This document shows, one piece after another, positions 17,357-25,533 of a stretch of 47,359 nt of DNA. Source of the DNA: Clostridia bacterium (GTDB taxonomy: Bacteria > Bacillota > Clostridia > Peptostreptococcales > Anaerovoracaceae); NCBI GenBank assembly GCA_024403135.1, contig JAKSSK010000008.1:1-47359 (forward strand). The letters are read 5' to 3'. Positions within the stretch are counted from its first letter, which is position 1, and each line of letters begins with the position of its first letter. The notes under the pieces were generated by a model, which saw only the letters and a program-made list of their open reading frames with translations, was not told the origin of the DNA and did not search any database. A program made the position numbers and the translations under genes.

Positions 17357-19504
17357 ATGAGAAGAAAGATTATCTTACCAGCATTTTTTTATGCAGCTGG
17401 CATTCTAATTTACCAAAACTACACATACATCTGGCAGGCAATATTTCTAATATTAGCTATATTTGTGCTATCCACAGTATTCAATCTAAAGCAGGTAGTC
17501 TGCCTACTTCTATGCTTTTTTATTGGCATATCTAACACATATCTTTACACGGTTTTCCACGATGAACATCTAGAGAATGTATCTGGCACCTTTACCATGA
17601 AGATCCTAGACATAAAAGAGGACAAGCTTACCTGTAAGTACAGTAAAAGCAAGGTGCTTGTAACAAGCTATACTAAAGATAAATTCCAAGCCTCAGATTT
17701 CATCAGTGTTACGGGAACATTTGTTAAACCAAAGACTAATACCAACCCTCACTGCTTTAACTACGATAGGTACTTAAAGACTAGGGGCATCTTCTATACC
17801 TTAAACACATCTAACATATCCTTAGTTTCCCATTCTAACTCCATGAAGGCGAGGATCATACAAAAGAGGGAAGACTTTTTAAGTCATCTTCCAGATGAAT
17901 CTAGGGGACTTATCCGCGGCATCTGCTTTGGAGATAAGAGCGAGATAGACGATAACACCTTAAAGTGGTTTCAGGAAAATGGCACAGCTCACGTATTAGC
18001 AGTTAGTGGACTACACATAGGCTTAATATATCTTGCAATACGTAAACTGCTATACAAAAAGCATAAGCTAATATATTTTGCTACAGTAATATTGGTCTTA
18101 TCCATCTACGGCCTTATGACAGGGTGGAGTATATCTGTAATACGTGCTAGTATTCTAATCCTCATCAACCTTTTATCCTTCATCTTGGAGCGTAGATACG
18201 ACTTAACGGCAAGCATATTCACTGCAGCACTCATTTTACTTACCTTTAACCCGTACCAGCTATACAGTGCAGGCTTTCAGATGTCCTTTCTTGCGGTGCT
18301 TTCAATAGCCTTCTTTGACAGGCTAAAGCCAGTGTTTTCAGTGCAGATAGGGATTGGCATATTCACCATGTATACCTTTAACTATATTTCCCTAATAACT
18401 GTTATTGTAAACATACCTACTGTATTCCTAGTAACGTATTTAGTGCCTCTAGTTTTCATACAGTTCATACTGTTTACACCGTTAAACATAGTAATTGGGG
18501 ATAAGCTAACTACATTACTGACCCAGTTACTTAAATCGCTCAATGGTTTTATGTACCATGATGGACTTTTCACCTTTAACACCGTAAGCATGAGGGGATG
18601 GATGGTAGCGTTAATTCTAATTCTCATCTTCTTTGTTAAAAGTGAGTACTTTAACATTGAAATGCTGCGCAGGAACTATACAAAACTACTATCCATACTC
18701 TTAATCCTAATATTAATAACGCCAGCTTTGTTCTTTAATGAGGAGGATAGATTCAATAAGGCTGACCTTATCTTCGTAGATGTGGGGCAAGGTGACTGTC
18801 TGCACATTAGAGACCATGGAAGGGACTATGTAATAGACGGGGGACCTGGTGAAAAGACATTAAAGCCTTACCTACTTAAGAATGGGGCAGGAAAGCTAGA
18901 TGCCACCTTTGCAACACATAACCATTCTGATCACTACAAGGGGCTAGTCTCTCTAAGCAAGGACTTTAATATATATACGAGCTACATATCTTCAGGCTAC
19001 AATACCGATGACATATTAGCTAAGGAGCATGAGTATGTTAACAATTCCAACACCATAAAGCTATCTAAGGATTTTACCATAGACATACTGTGGCCTATGC
19101 AGGGCGTGAAGCTAGAAGATGAGGAAGATGAAAACTCAGTATCTTTAGTTCTAATGGTTAATCTAAAGGGAAAGAAGATACTTGTAACTGGAGATATACA
19201 GCAGGAGTGTGAGGAGGAGCTAGTTAAACTGTACAAGAACAAGCTTAAGTGCGACATTCTAAAGGTGGCCCATCACGGATCTAAGTATTCAACTACGGAT
19301 GAGTTCCTGGACTATGCAAATCCAAAGATTGCAATAATCTCTGTGGGAAGGAATAACTATGGTCATCCAGCTATAGAAACATTGGACAAGCTATCCACAA
19401 GAGGAATTAAGACTTTAAGAACGGATCAGCAGGGAGCGATAGGAATAGATATATTAAACAAACATATAAAGATTGACACCATATGTGGTATCAAATATAA
19501 TTAG
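17357..19504 (+). CDS. comEC: ComEC/Rec2-type DNA uptake channel protein
   Basis: The inner-membrane channel of natural transformation. The 715-residue protein has N-terminal membrane helices and a DUF4131-like OB region (about 1-170), the Competence transmembrane domain (about 190-460, with TAHVLAVSGLHIGLIY), and a C-terminal metallo-beta-lactamase-like nuclease domain (from DVGQGD near residue 475, with THNHSDH near 519-525 and VAHHGSKYS). Metal-binding histidines are intact, so the nuclease may be active. ATG has TGGAGA ahead. Normally holA follows comEC directly; here an island with hicAB intervenes. comEA is not in this window. Confidence 0.95.
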   Translation: MRRKIILPAFFYAAGILIYQNYTYIWQAIFLILAIFVLSTVFNLKQVVCLLLCFFIGISNTYLYTVFHDEHLENVSGTFTMKILDIKEDKLTCKYSKSKVLVTSYTKDKFQASDFISVTGTFVKPKTNTNPHCFNYDRYLKTRGIFYTLNTSNISLVSHSNSMKARIIQKREDFLSHLPDESRGLIRGICFGDKSEIDDNTLKWFQENGTAHVLAVSGLHIGLIYLAIRKLLYKKHKLIYFATVILVLSIYGLMTGWSISVIRASILILINLLSFILERRYDLTASIFTAALILLTFNPYQLYSAGFQMSFLAVLSIAFFDRLKPVFSVQIGIGIFTMYTFNYISLITVIVNIPTVFLVTYLVPLVFIQFILFTPLNIVIGDKLTTLLTQLLKSLNGFMYHDGLFTFNTVSMRGWMVALILILIFFVKSEYFNIEMLRRNYTKLLSILLILILITPALFFNEEDRFNKADLIFVDVGQGDCLHIRDHGRDYVIDGGPGEKTLKPYLLKNGAGKLDATFATHNHSDHYKGLVSLSKDFNIYTSYISSGYNTDDILAKEHEYVNNSNTIKLSKDFTIDILWPMQGVKLEDEEDENSVSLVLMVNLKGKKILVTGDIQQECEEELVKLYKNKLKCDILKVAHHGSKYSTTDEFLDYANPKIAIISVGRNNYGHPAIETLDKLSTRGIKTLRTDQQGAIGIDILNKHIKIDTICGIKYN
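19473..19501 (+). promoter_or_regulatory. full-consensus promoter of hicAB inside the end of comEC
   Basis: TTGACA (19473-19478), exactly 17 bases, TATAAT (19496-19501): a perfect sigma-70/sigma-A consensus promoter lying within the last codons of comEC. The predicted transcript starts near 19508, about 9 bases before the hicA ATG. Confidence 0.85.
19475..19492 (+). promoter_or_regulatory. candidate HicB operator in the hicAB promoter spacer
   Basis: An imperfect inverted repeat GACACCA (19475-19481) / TGGTATC (19486-19492), 6 of 7 positions pairing, lies between the -35 and -10 boxes. HicB antitoxins with ribbon-helix-helix domains repress their own promoters, so this is a plausible binding site, but it is only inferred. 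Confidence 0.3.
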
Positions 19505-19516
19505 AAAGGAATAATA

Positions 19517-19753
19517 ATGTCCAAATTTGACAAGTTAATAAAAAGAATAAGAAATCTTTCAAGTGATTTAAGATATGAAGAATTAGAAAAAATCCTAATT
19601 GAATATGGGTATGTTGTAGATCAACCCAAAAGTGGAAGTAGTCACTACACATTTAGAAAAAAAGGACATACTCCTATTACTATAAAAAAAGATAGCAAGA
19701 TGAAAAAATTCTATGTCAAAATGATAAAACAAGTTGTAGAGGAGGAAGAGTAA
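19517..19753 (+). CDS. hicA: HicA-type mRNA interferase toxin
   Basis: A 78-residue toxin of the HicA (YcfA) family, which cleaves mRNA on or off the ribosome. The double-stranded-RNA-binding-like fold is recognised by the catalytic histidine H43 in SGSSHYTFRKKG and the following TITIKK-type strand. It is markedly more AT-rich than the flanking comEC and holA genes, which fits recent acquisition. It has its own consensus promoter and ends by overlapping hicB by one base (TAATG), so toxin and antitoxin are made together. Confidence 0.9.
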   Translation: MSKFDKLIKRIRNLSSDLRYEELEKILIEYGYVVDQPKSGSSHYTFRKKGHTPITIKKDSKMKKFYVKMIKQVVEEEE

Positions 19754-20097
19754 TGAAAAAAGATATTGATTATTATATGAACCTTTCATATGCATATTCA
19801 TATAAAAGAGATTTAGTAGAGGGTGGATATACAGTATGGATTCCTGATCTGAAAGGCTGTATTACATGCTGCGATAAGTTTGAAGAAATCCCAGAAACTA
19901 TTAATGACGCAAAACGTGCATGGATAGGTGCAATGCTGGAGGATGAAATACAGATACCAGAACCTAGTGATATTTCTCAGTATTCTGGACAGTTCAAACT
20001 AAGAATACCTAAAAGCTTACACAAAAGTTTGGCTGAGCAGGCTAAAGCAGAAGGAGTTAGCCTTAATCAGTTCTGCGTTTATAAGCTTAGCAAATAA
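19753..20097 (+). CDS. hicB: HicB-type antitoxin
   Basis: A 114-residue antitoxin. Residues about 5-65 form the HicB partial RNase H-like fold that covers HicA (GGYTVWIPDLKGC is the family signature). Residues about 80-114 resemble a ribbon-helix-helix DNA-binding domain (KLRIPKSLHKSLAEQAKAEG), the part expected to repress the hicAB promoter. It follows hicA, the classical toxin-first order, and a strong terminator follows it. Confidence 0.9.
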   Translation: MKKDIDYYMNLSYAYSYKRDLVEGGYTVWIPDLKGCITCCDKFEEIPETINDAKRAWIGAMLEDEIQIPEPSDISQYSGQFKLRIPKSLHKSLAEQAKAEGVSLNQFCVYKLSK

Positions 20098-20131
20098 TAA
20101 CACTTTAGAAATACGGTCATATAGAGTATAT

Positions 20132-20157
20132 GAGGATGGGAAACCATCCTCTTTTTT
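20132..20157 (+). terminator. terminator of hicAB
   Basis: Perfect 8-bp stem GAGGATGG (20132-20139) / CCATCCTC (20144-20151) with a GAAA tetraloop and six T's. A textbook intrinsic terminator 35 bases after hicB. Confidence 0.95.
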
Positions 20158-20235
20158 GTCGAAAGATTCATGGTGCTAAGCTGGGCTATTGATGGTAAAA
20201 TGTATGTGGCTGGAGTTGAAGAAAAGGAGACTTTT

Positions 20236-20646
20236 ATGAGAAAAACTACAGCTATTTTTATTGCCTTAGCACTATGCTTTGGCACCATTATGTCTTGTTA
20301 TGCACTGCCCCACGAGGACTATTTCTATAACAATACATACAATCACGACAATGTAGACCTAGTCTACGATAGTTCCATCATCGATGAGGTATATACCGCC
20401 TTTGAAAACAGTAAACCTACGCTAACTGTTTCTGGTAACAAGCTAACCTGGAGTAATGTTAAAGGCGCTACCAGCTACAAGGTGTATAGAAGAGGTATTC
20501 TTGGAATTACGGTTGTCTTTACCACTACCGATACTAGCTTTAAGGATGTATTTAGAATTCCTGGTGTTAAATACCACTACCAAGTACAGGCTAAAAAGGT
20601 GGTTAAAGGTAAGAGCGTGCTGAGTAAAAAATCCAATACAAAATGA
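20236..20646 (+). CDS. small secreted protein with Fn3-like domain
   Basis: A 136-residue exported protein of unknown role. An N-terminal signal peptide (MRKT then a hydrophobic run to about residue 20, cleavage probably after CYA) precedes a polar linker rich in N, Y and D (24-55) and a C-terminal fibronectin type III-like domain (about 56-136; LTWSNVKGATSYKVYRR and YHYQVQAKKV are typical strands). Such domains occur in clostridial cell-wall enzymes, but no catalytic domain is attached here. The ATG at 20236 has AAAGGAGA upstream; an upstream in-frame ATG at 20170 is rejected. A weak extended -10 (TGG-TAAAAT, 20193-20201) precedes it. Confidence 0.72.
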   Translation: MRKTTAIFIALALCFGTIMSCYALPHEDYFYNNTYNHDNVDLVYDSSIIDEVYTAFENSKPTLTVSGNKLTWSNVKGATSYKVYRRGILGITVVFTTTDTSFKDVFRIPGVKYHYQVQAKKVVKGKSVLSKKSNTK

Positions 20647-20657
20647 CGTATTTGGTG

Positions 20658-20663
20658 TATAAT
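20658..20663 (+). promoter_or_regulatory. -10 box for a leaderless ridA-like transcript
   Basis: TATAAT lies 9 bases before the ATG at 20673, with no Shine-Dalgarno in between. The -35 region (AATACA, 20635-20640) is weak. The expected transcript start falls on or within a few bases of the ATG. Confidence 0.45.
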
Positions 20664-20672
20664 ATATGCATT

Positions 20673-21047
20673 ATGAAGAGAATACCAGAAAAATATATTA
20701 AAGAACCTACAGGATACCCATTTGCACCTGTAATGGAGATAGAAGGAAAGAGGATTGCAGTAACTAGCGGCACCTGCTGCGATGATTACGATGGCAATAT
20801 TCCTTCAGGAGTTAAAGAACAAGCGAGGAATACAATTTTAGCCTGTGAAATCTTCCTAAAGGAAGCAGGCTATTCTTTAGATGACGTTTTTAACGTAGAG
20901 GTGTACATGAAGGATCTATCCATGTGGGGTGAATTCAATCAGGTATATAAAGAGATGATGCCTGATCCAAAGCCAGCAAGAAAAGCACTTGAAACAGGGC
21001 TTCTTCCTGGATATTTAGTAGAAATTGTAATGTGGGCTTGTAAGTAA
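20673..21047 (+). CDS. RidA/YjgF/UK114-family protein
   Basis: A 124-residue Rid-family protein. RidA hydrolyses reactive enamine/imine intermediates such as 2-aminoacrylate; other subfamilies differ. The family layout is visible: an N-terminal strand ending VTSGTCCDDYDG, the central ARNTILACEIFLKEAGYSLDDVFNVEVYMKDLSMWGEFNQVY helix-strand unit, and the C-terminal PARKALETGLLPGYLVEI, which contains an arginine in the zone of the RidA carboxylate-binding residue. Exact subfamily is uncertain. The start is ATG 20673, without a Shine-Dalgarno. It overlaps holA by one base. Confidence 0.85.
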   Translation: MKRIPEKYIKEPTGYPFAPVMEIEGKRIAVTSGTCCDDYDGNIPSGVKEQARNTILACEIFLKEAGYSLDDVFNVEVYMKDLSMWGEFNQVYKEMMPDPKPARKALETGLLPGYLVEIVMWACK

Positions 21048-21994
21048 TGGCATACGAAAAGAAGGTAGAAAACGATTTTAGATCATTCTCCAAGGATTTA
21101 AAGGAGAATAATATTAAGGGTGTTATCTGTTTTCACGGCCAAGAAGACTTTCTAATCGACTGGGCAATAGAGCAGCTGGTTAAAAGGTACGTGGCACCTG
21201 GCTTTGAAGCCTTAGACTATGTTAAGGTAACCGAGGATATGGATGTTATGGAGAACCTTGAGATGGCAACCATGATGTCAGAAAAGAGAGTTGTGGTAGC
21301 AAAGGGCTTTAAAGGAGAAGCGCCTAGCTACGACGGAGACAATATCCTGGTGCTAATAGGAGATAAGGTTAAGGGAGTAAAGGACTATTCTTTTGATAGA
21401 CTAGATGTAAGAGAGCTATACTCCTTCATATCCAAGAGACTTAGAGCTAAGGGAATTGACATAGGTAGGGATGAGCTTGCTTTTATGGTAGATATATCTG
21501 GATACTACAACAAGGAGTCAGGATACAGACTTACAAACTTTGAAAACGATATTAAAAAGCTGATTGCTTTATGCGATGGAGAAAAGGTAACTAGAGAAAA
21601 CATTAGCCAGGCAATGAATGGCGATCTAGACACATTCATCTTCGATTTCATTGAATCACTTAGCAGTAGAAACAAGGATAAGAGCTTTAGAATGCTAGAT
21701 AACCTGCTTAGCACAGGAACCAGCTTCTTTTCACTGGTAGCACTAATTACAAACCAGTTTGAAATGATGCTAGAGATACTGGAACTAGAGCAGCAGGGAA
21801 TGAACATGGCAGGTATTACTAAAGAGCTGAAGATTCACGAGTTTAGAGTCAAGAAAGCATATTCAGCTTGTAAGCACTTTACTATCGATAGACTAAAAGA
21901 AATGCTGATTAACCTATACGATATCGACACAAGCGTTAAGAGCGGCAATATGGACCAGAGGACAGCGCTAGAGCTGTTCATCGCTAAGATTTAG
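21047..21994 (+). CDS. holA: DNA polymerase III delta subunit
   Basis: The clamp-loader subunit that opens the sliding clamp. The 315-residue chain fits HolA: N-terminal degenerate AAA+ domain (VICFHGQEDFLIDWAIEQL, about 24-42), central DIKKLIALCDGE-type helices (about 172-190) and a C-terminal collar domain with the DIDTSVKSGNMDQRTALELFI ending that is typical of the family. In Firmicutes it usually lies directly after comEC; here about 1.5 kb separates them. It is one base into ridA and 8 bases ahead of the exporter gene. Confidence 0.93.
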   Translation: MAYEKKVENDFRSFSKDLKENNIKGVICFHGQEDFLIDWAIEQLVKRYVAPGFEALDYVKVTEDMDVMENLEMATMMSEKRVVVAKGFKGEAPSYDGDNILVLIGDKVKGVKDYSFDRLDVRELYSFISKRLRAKGIDIGRDELAFMVDISGYYNKESGYRLTNFENDIKKLIALCDGEKVTRENISQAMNGDLDTFIFDFIESLSSRNKDKSFRMLDNLLSTGTSFFSLVALITNQFEMMLEILELEQQGMNMAGITKELKIHEFRVKKAYSACKHFTIDRLKEMLINLYDIDTSVKSGNMDQRTALELFIAKI

Positions 21995-22002
21995 GAGTAG
22001 TT

Positions 22003-22881
22003 ATGACAAAAGAGTTAAAAGCAGATTTAATGCTCCTATTTGTAGCCGTATCCTGGGGAGCTTCAAACTATGTAATCTCCCTTTGCATGGCAGACATGTC
22101 ACCACTTTCAGTAAATATATTTAGGTTTGGTATAGGGGCTGTTACGGTTGGACTTATTGGCATAAAGACCATAAAGAAGATCAACTGGATTACGGTAAAA
22201 TATGCTCTTGCCATGAGCATATTCCTGACACTAAGCTATCTATGTACCAACTTAGGCATTGAGAGGACCACAATTTCAAACTCAGGCTTTTACTGCGCGC
22301 TATCCGTTTTATTTCTTCCATTTGCAGAATGGGCGATATTCAAGATGAAGCCAGATAGAAAGCTTGCTGTGGTAATAGCAATGAGCATTGTTGGAATATT
22401 CCTTTTAAGCTTAACTGGAGACTTTACCTTTAATAGGGCGACCCTGTTTGGAGATTTCTTATGTACCCTTACTGCAGTTGCGGTTACATTTAATGTGCTG
22501 ATCTGCGATAAGGCGGTAATGCATGAAGATGTAAACGCATTTAACTTAGGCTTTTTACAGATAGCCTTTACATTCCTTTGGTCAACTGGACTTTCATTTT
22601 TGCTTGAAACACCAAGTGCGCCATCAAATGTGTATGCGCTCCTTGGACTTGTATTTTTAGGAGTAATATGCACAGGGGTAGCATTAGTAATACAGCCAGT
22701 TGCACAGCAGTATACGACAGGAACACACGTAGCCTTAATATTTGCACTAGAGCCTGTGTTCTGCGCAATAATTGCATTCTTCTTCGCCCACGAAGTTTTG
22801 TGCATTCACAACTATATAGGGATGATACTTCTACTAGCAGGTATAGTTTTGTTAGAAGTGGATTTAAAAAAGGCGTCCTAG
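22003..22881 (+). CDS. EamA/DMT-superfamily transporter
   Basis: A 292-residue inner-membrane protein with about ten hydrophobic segments in two EamA repeats (about 5-140 and 150-288). The first repeat starts AVSWGASNYVISLCM and the second ends LEPVFCAIIAFFFAHEVL, both typical of drug/metabolite transporters. The substrate is not inferable; homologues export amino acids or metabolites. It is the last gene of the comEC-holA stretch and ends in a terminator whose loop contains its stop codon. Confidence 0.9.
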   Translation: MTKELKADLMLLFVAVSWGASNYVISLCMADMSPLSVNIFRFGIGAVTVGLIGIKTIKKINWITVKYALAMSIFLTLSYLCTNLGIERTTISNSGFYCALSVLFLPFAEWAIFKMKPDRKLAVVIAMSIVGIFLLSLTGDFTFNRATLFGDFLCTLTAVAVTFNVLICDKAVMHEDVNAFNLGFLQIAFTFLWSTGLSFLLETPSAPSNVYALLGLVFLGVICTGVALVIQPVAQQYTTGTHVALIFALEPVFCAIIAFFFAHEVLCIHNYIGMILLLAGIVLLEVDLKKAS

Positions 22882-22890
22882 ACGCCTTTT
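22868..22890 (+). terminator. bidirectional terminator at the EamA/recN junction
   Basis: Perfect 10-bp stem AAAAGGCGTC (22868-22877) / GACGCCTTTT (22881-22890) with a CTA loop. The convergent genes overlap by 4 bases here and both TAG stops use the loop. Confidence 0.88.
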
Positions 22891-24473
22891 GTTGATTGTA
22901 TTAATTCCTTTGCACTTTCAAGTGTAATGTCTGTTATGTTTGTGCCACCAAGCAGCCTTGCAATTTCGCCAACCTTTTCATCATCGGTTAGCCTTTGAAT
23001 TGTGGTGTATGTGTGGCTATTATCCTGATCCTTTATGATGCGGTAGTTGGTATCTCCAGATGCCGCAATCTGAGGAAGGTGAGTAATGCACAGGATTTGG
23101 TGATCCTTTGCAATTTCCTTAAGTTTCTTAGATACGATGCTTGCAGTTACTCCGCTAATACCGTTATCTATCTCATCGAAGATAAGGGTAGGAGATGGAG
23201 CCTCTATCTTTTTGAATGCCAGCATTATTCTTGACATTTCACCGCCAGATGCTATCTTTGCAAGAGGCTTTAAAGCTTCACCCTTATTGGTTGAAATTAG
23301 GATTTCAACGGATTCCATGCCGTTTATTGTTGGTTCATCTAAAGCTGTAAACTGGACCTTTAGTTCTGAATTGTTAAAGTTTAAATCTTCAAGCTGAGAA
23401 GATATCTCATTTTCCAGCTTTCCAGCTAGAGCCTTACGCATATCTGTTAATTTTGCGCACTGAGCAAGTAGGTAATCCTTAGATTCCTTTAACTCATTAG
23501 CAAGGGTTTGCTTCTTGTGCTCAAGATCTATTGTATCTCCTAAGATCTCGTTTATCTCATCTCTGTACTTTAGGATTAATTCGATGGTATTTCCATACTT
23601 CTTCTTAGCCTCATTTATGGCCTGAAGTCTTGAAATCTTACTATCTAGCTCAGCAGGTGAGAAGGTGATGGAATCCTTGATTGACCTTATGGAAGACTGT
23701 AGGTCCTCTAGGTCATAGTAGGCGCTGGATACTCCCTTAGAAATTTCATCTATGTCCTTTGTAAAGGATGAGATTTCCTCTAAAGCCTTAGAAGCCTGGT
23801 AAATGGAATCCAGGTTCATGGAGTAGGCAGCTTCTAGGTTTTCATAAATCTTTTCAGAGTTTTGAAGAAGGTTGATCTCTTCTTCTAAAGCCTCATCTTC
23901 ACCTATGGCTAGATTTAGACTGTCTATGTCCTTTAGCTGGTATTGGTAAAAATCCAGTTTCTGCTTCATTTCACGTTCATTCTTAAGAAGGGTGGTAAGC
24001 TCACTTTTCTTCTCTGAGAAGTCAAGATAGGCCTCTTTAACGCTATCCTTAAAGGAGGATATGTTAGCCTTGCCGTACTGATCTAAGAACTGAATGTGGT
24101 TATCTGGATTAAGTAGGAACTGGTTATCGTACTGGCCGTGGATGTCAGCAAGCTTTTCAGCAGTCTGCCTTAGTTCACCTAATGTAACTATTTCACCGTT
24201 AAGCTTGCAAAGGTTCTTGCCGTTAGCCGAAATCTCTCTAGAGATGACTATTTCTTCACCGTCAAGTTCACCTGATAGGGAAACTGATGCCTTTTCACAG
24301 CCTGTTCTAATAAAAGAGGAGTCAGCACGTGCTCCAAGAGCTAAGCTGATTCCTTCTATTACTACAGATTTTCCTGCGCCTGTTTCTCCAGTTATAATAT
24401 TTAATCCTGTACTAAAATCTACACTTGTGTTTTGAATTACTGCAAAGTCTCTTATTGCAATATGATTGATCAT
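22878..24473 (-). CDS. recN: DNA repair protein RecN
   Basis: An SMC-like ATPase involved in double-strand break repair. The 531-residue protein has Walker A GETGAGKS near residue 30, long coiled coils (about 150-340), the ABC signature ASGGEMSRIMLAF and Walker B TLIFDEIDNGISG near the C-terminus. It is slightly shorter than the usual 550-570, mainly in the coiled coils. It lies 12 bases downstream of argR on the same strand, the common argR-recN pairing. Confidence 0.96.
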   Translation of the reverse strand: MINHIAIRDFAVIQNTSVDFSTGLNIITGETGAGKSVVIEGISLALGARADSSFIRTGCEKASVSLSGELDGEEIVISREISANGKNLCKLNGEIVTLGELRQTAEKLADIHGQYDNQFLLNPDNHIQFLDQYGKANISSFKDSVKEAYLDFSEKKSELTTLLKNEREMKQKLDFYQYQLKDIDSLNLAIGEDEALEEEINLLQNSEKIYENLEAAYSMNLDSIYQASKALEEISSFTKDIDEISKGVSSAYYDLEDLQSSIRSIKDSITFSPAELDSKISRLQAINEAKKKYGNTIELILKYRDEINEILGDTIDLEHKKQTLANELKESKDYLLAQCAKLTDMRKALAGKLENEISSQLEDLNFNNSELKVQFTALDEPTINGMESVEILISTNKGEALKPLAKIASGGEMSRIMLAFKKIEAPSPTLIFDEIDNGISGVTASIVSKKLKEIAKDHQILCITHLPQIAASGDTNYRIIKDQDNSHTYTTIQRLTDDEKVGEIARLLGGTNITDITLESAKELIQSTKGV

Positions 24474-24485
24474 AAATTTCCACCT

Positions 24486-24932
24486 TTAAATTAGTTTATC
24501 GAACATTTCACATACGCTTTGAGTATTGCTAGCCTTGTCCACAACTAAAAGGATGGTGTTTCCACCAGAAACTGTTCCGATTACGTGTGGAAGATTAAGC
24601 TTGTCGATAGCTTTACCTGTTGCACTAGCACATCCTGAAAGGGTATTAATAACAACTATGTTTTCAGAAGGTGTATATGATGTTACGGTTTCTCTAAGTA
24701 TGCGATAGAATCTGTCTGTGAATGAACTATCGTCATCCTGGACCTGAGCATACTTATATCTGCCAGAAGGTGTTTGAACCTTAATTAGCTGCAGATTCTT
24801 TATGTCTCTCGATACTGTAGCTTGTGTTACATCATAACCCGCTTCTCTCAAAAGGGTAGCTAGTTTTTCCTGTGTTTCTATTTCGTTATTAGCTATTAGT
24901 TCTAGTATCTTGTTTTGTCTGGAATAACGCAT
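24486..24932 (-). CDS. argR: arginine repressor
   Basis: A transcription regulator that binds arginine as a hexamer and represses arginine synthesis or activates catabolism. In 148 residues: an N-terminal winged helix-turn-helix (1-70, with TQATVSRDIKNLQLIKV) and a C-terminal oligomerisation/arginine-binding domain (about 75-148, GTVSGGNTILLV). The start ATG has GAGAGG ahead. It is transcribed with recN, and divergently from ruvC. No arginine pathway genes are nearby, as is usual for this locus. Confidence 0.96.
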   Translation of the reverse strand: MRYSRQNKILELIANNEIETQEKLATLLREAGYDVTQATVSRDIKNLQLIKVQTPSGRYKYAQVQDDDSSFTDRFYRILRETVTSYTPSENIVVINTLSGCASATGKAIDKLNLPHVIGTVSGGNTILLVVDKASNTQSVCEMFDKLI

Positions 24933-24963
24933 ACTTTTACCTCTCTGTTAATTAAATAACAAT

Positions 24964-24991
24964 ATTGTACCACAAATTCAATTTTATGCAA
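24964..24991 (-). promoter_or_regulatory. promoter of argR-recN
   Basis: On the reverse strand: TTGCAT (24986-24991), 16-base spacer, TACAAT (24964-24969), about 31 bases before the argR start codon. Confidence 0.6.
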
Positions 24992-24992
24992 T
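24975..24992 (-). promoter_or_regulatory. possible ARG box over the argR promoter
   Basis: The 18 bases (reverse strand ATTGCATAAAATTGAATT) match one half of the ARG box consensus (TGAAT-A/T4-ATTCA) well and the other half poorly. It overlaps the argR -35, where autoregulation would act. Weak call. Confidence 0.25.
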
Positions 24993-25010
24993 AGGAACGA
25001 ATGTTTTTTC

Positions 25011-25039
25011 TTTACAAACATATGTTCGTATGCTATACT
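25011..25039 (+). promoter_or_regulatory. strong promoter of ruvC, giving a leaderless mRNA
   Basis: TTTACA (25011-25016), exactly 17 bases, TATACT (25034-25039), with an extended -10 TGC directly before it. The ATG of ruvC begins 7 bases after the -10, so transcription should start at or next to the A of the start codon. Confidence 0.8.
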
Positions 25040-25045
25040 CAAAGC

Positions 25046-25531
25046 ATGAGAATATTAGGAATAGACCCAGGATACGCAATTATGGGCTGGGGAGTAGTTG
25101 AATTAAAGGGCAATCACTTCAGCGTAATCGCCTATGATTCAATACTTACAGACGCTGGCGTAGACATGGAGAAAAGGCTTAAAATTTTATATGACAATCT
25201 TTTAGAGATCATTGAAAGGTACCAACCTGAGGAGGTTGCTATTGAAGAATTATTTTTTAACAACAATGCAACCACCGCAATTAAGGTTGGCGAAGCTAGA
25301 GGAGTGGCACTTCTTGCCTGTGCAAATTCAGGTCTTAAGATAGCCGAATACACGCCTCTTCAGATTAAGCAGGCCCTGGTTGGATACGGAAGAGCTGAAA
25401 AGAAGCAGGTACAGAATATGGTAAAGGCCATACTCAATTTAAAAGCAGTACCTAAGCCAGACGATACGGCAGATGCACTTGCAGCAGCAGTATGCCATGG
25501 ACATTCTAGAGGAAATATGTTGAGGAGATAA
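25046..25531 (+). CDS. ruvC: Holliday junction resolvase RuvC
   Basis: A dimeric endonuclease that cuts Holliday junctions. The 161-residue protein has the acidic active-site residues in GIDPG (D7), IEELFF and the C-terminal [15 protein letters not shown]. The ATG at 25046 is chosen because MRILGIDPG is the conserved N-terminus; upstream in-frame starts would lie before the promoter -10. No Shine-Dalgarno precedes it. ruvA starts 2 bases after its stop. Confidence 0.97.
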   Translation: MRILGIDPGYAIMGWGVVELKGNHFSVIAYDSILTDAGVDMEKRLKILYDNLLEIIERYQPEEVAIEELFFNNNATTAIKVGEARGVALLACANSGLKIAEYTPLQIKQALVGYGRAEKKQVQNMVKAILNLKAVPKPDDTADALAAAVCHGHSRGNMLRR

Positions 25532-25533
25532 TT

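Noticed and set aside
19517..20097. hicAB as part of a phage or larger defence island
   Set aside because: Only the toxin-antitoxin pair and two unrelated small genes are present between comEC and holA; no phage or restriction genes are seen.
20643..20672. An upstream start for the ridA homologue at 20643
   Set aside because: It would lie before the -10 box, overlaps the stop of the preceding gene, and adds residues (MTYLVYNICI) not typical for the family.
24975..24992. A confident ARG box controlling argR
   Set aside because: Only one half-site fits; listed as a low-confidence feature rather than a finding.
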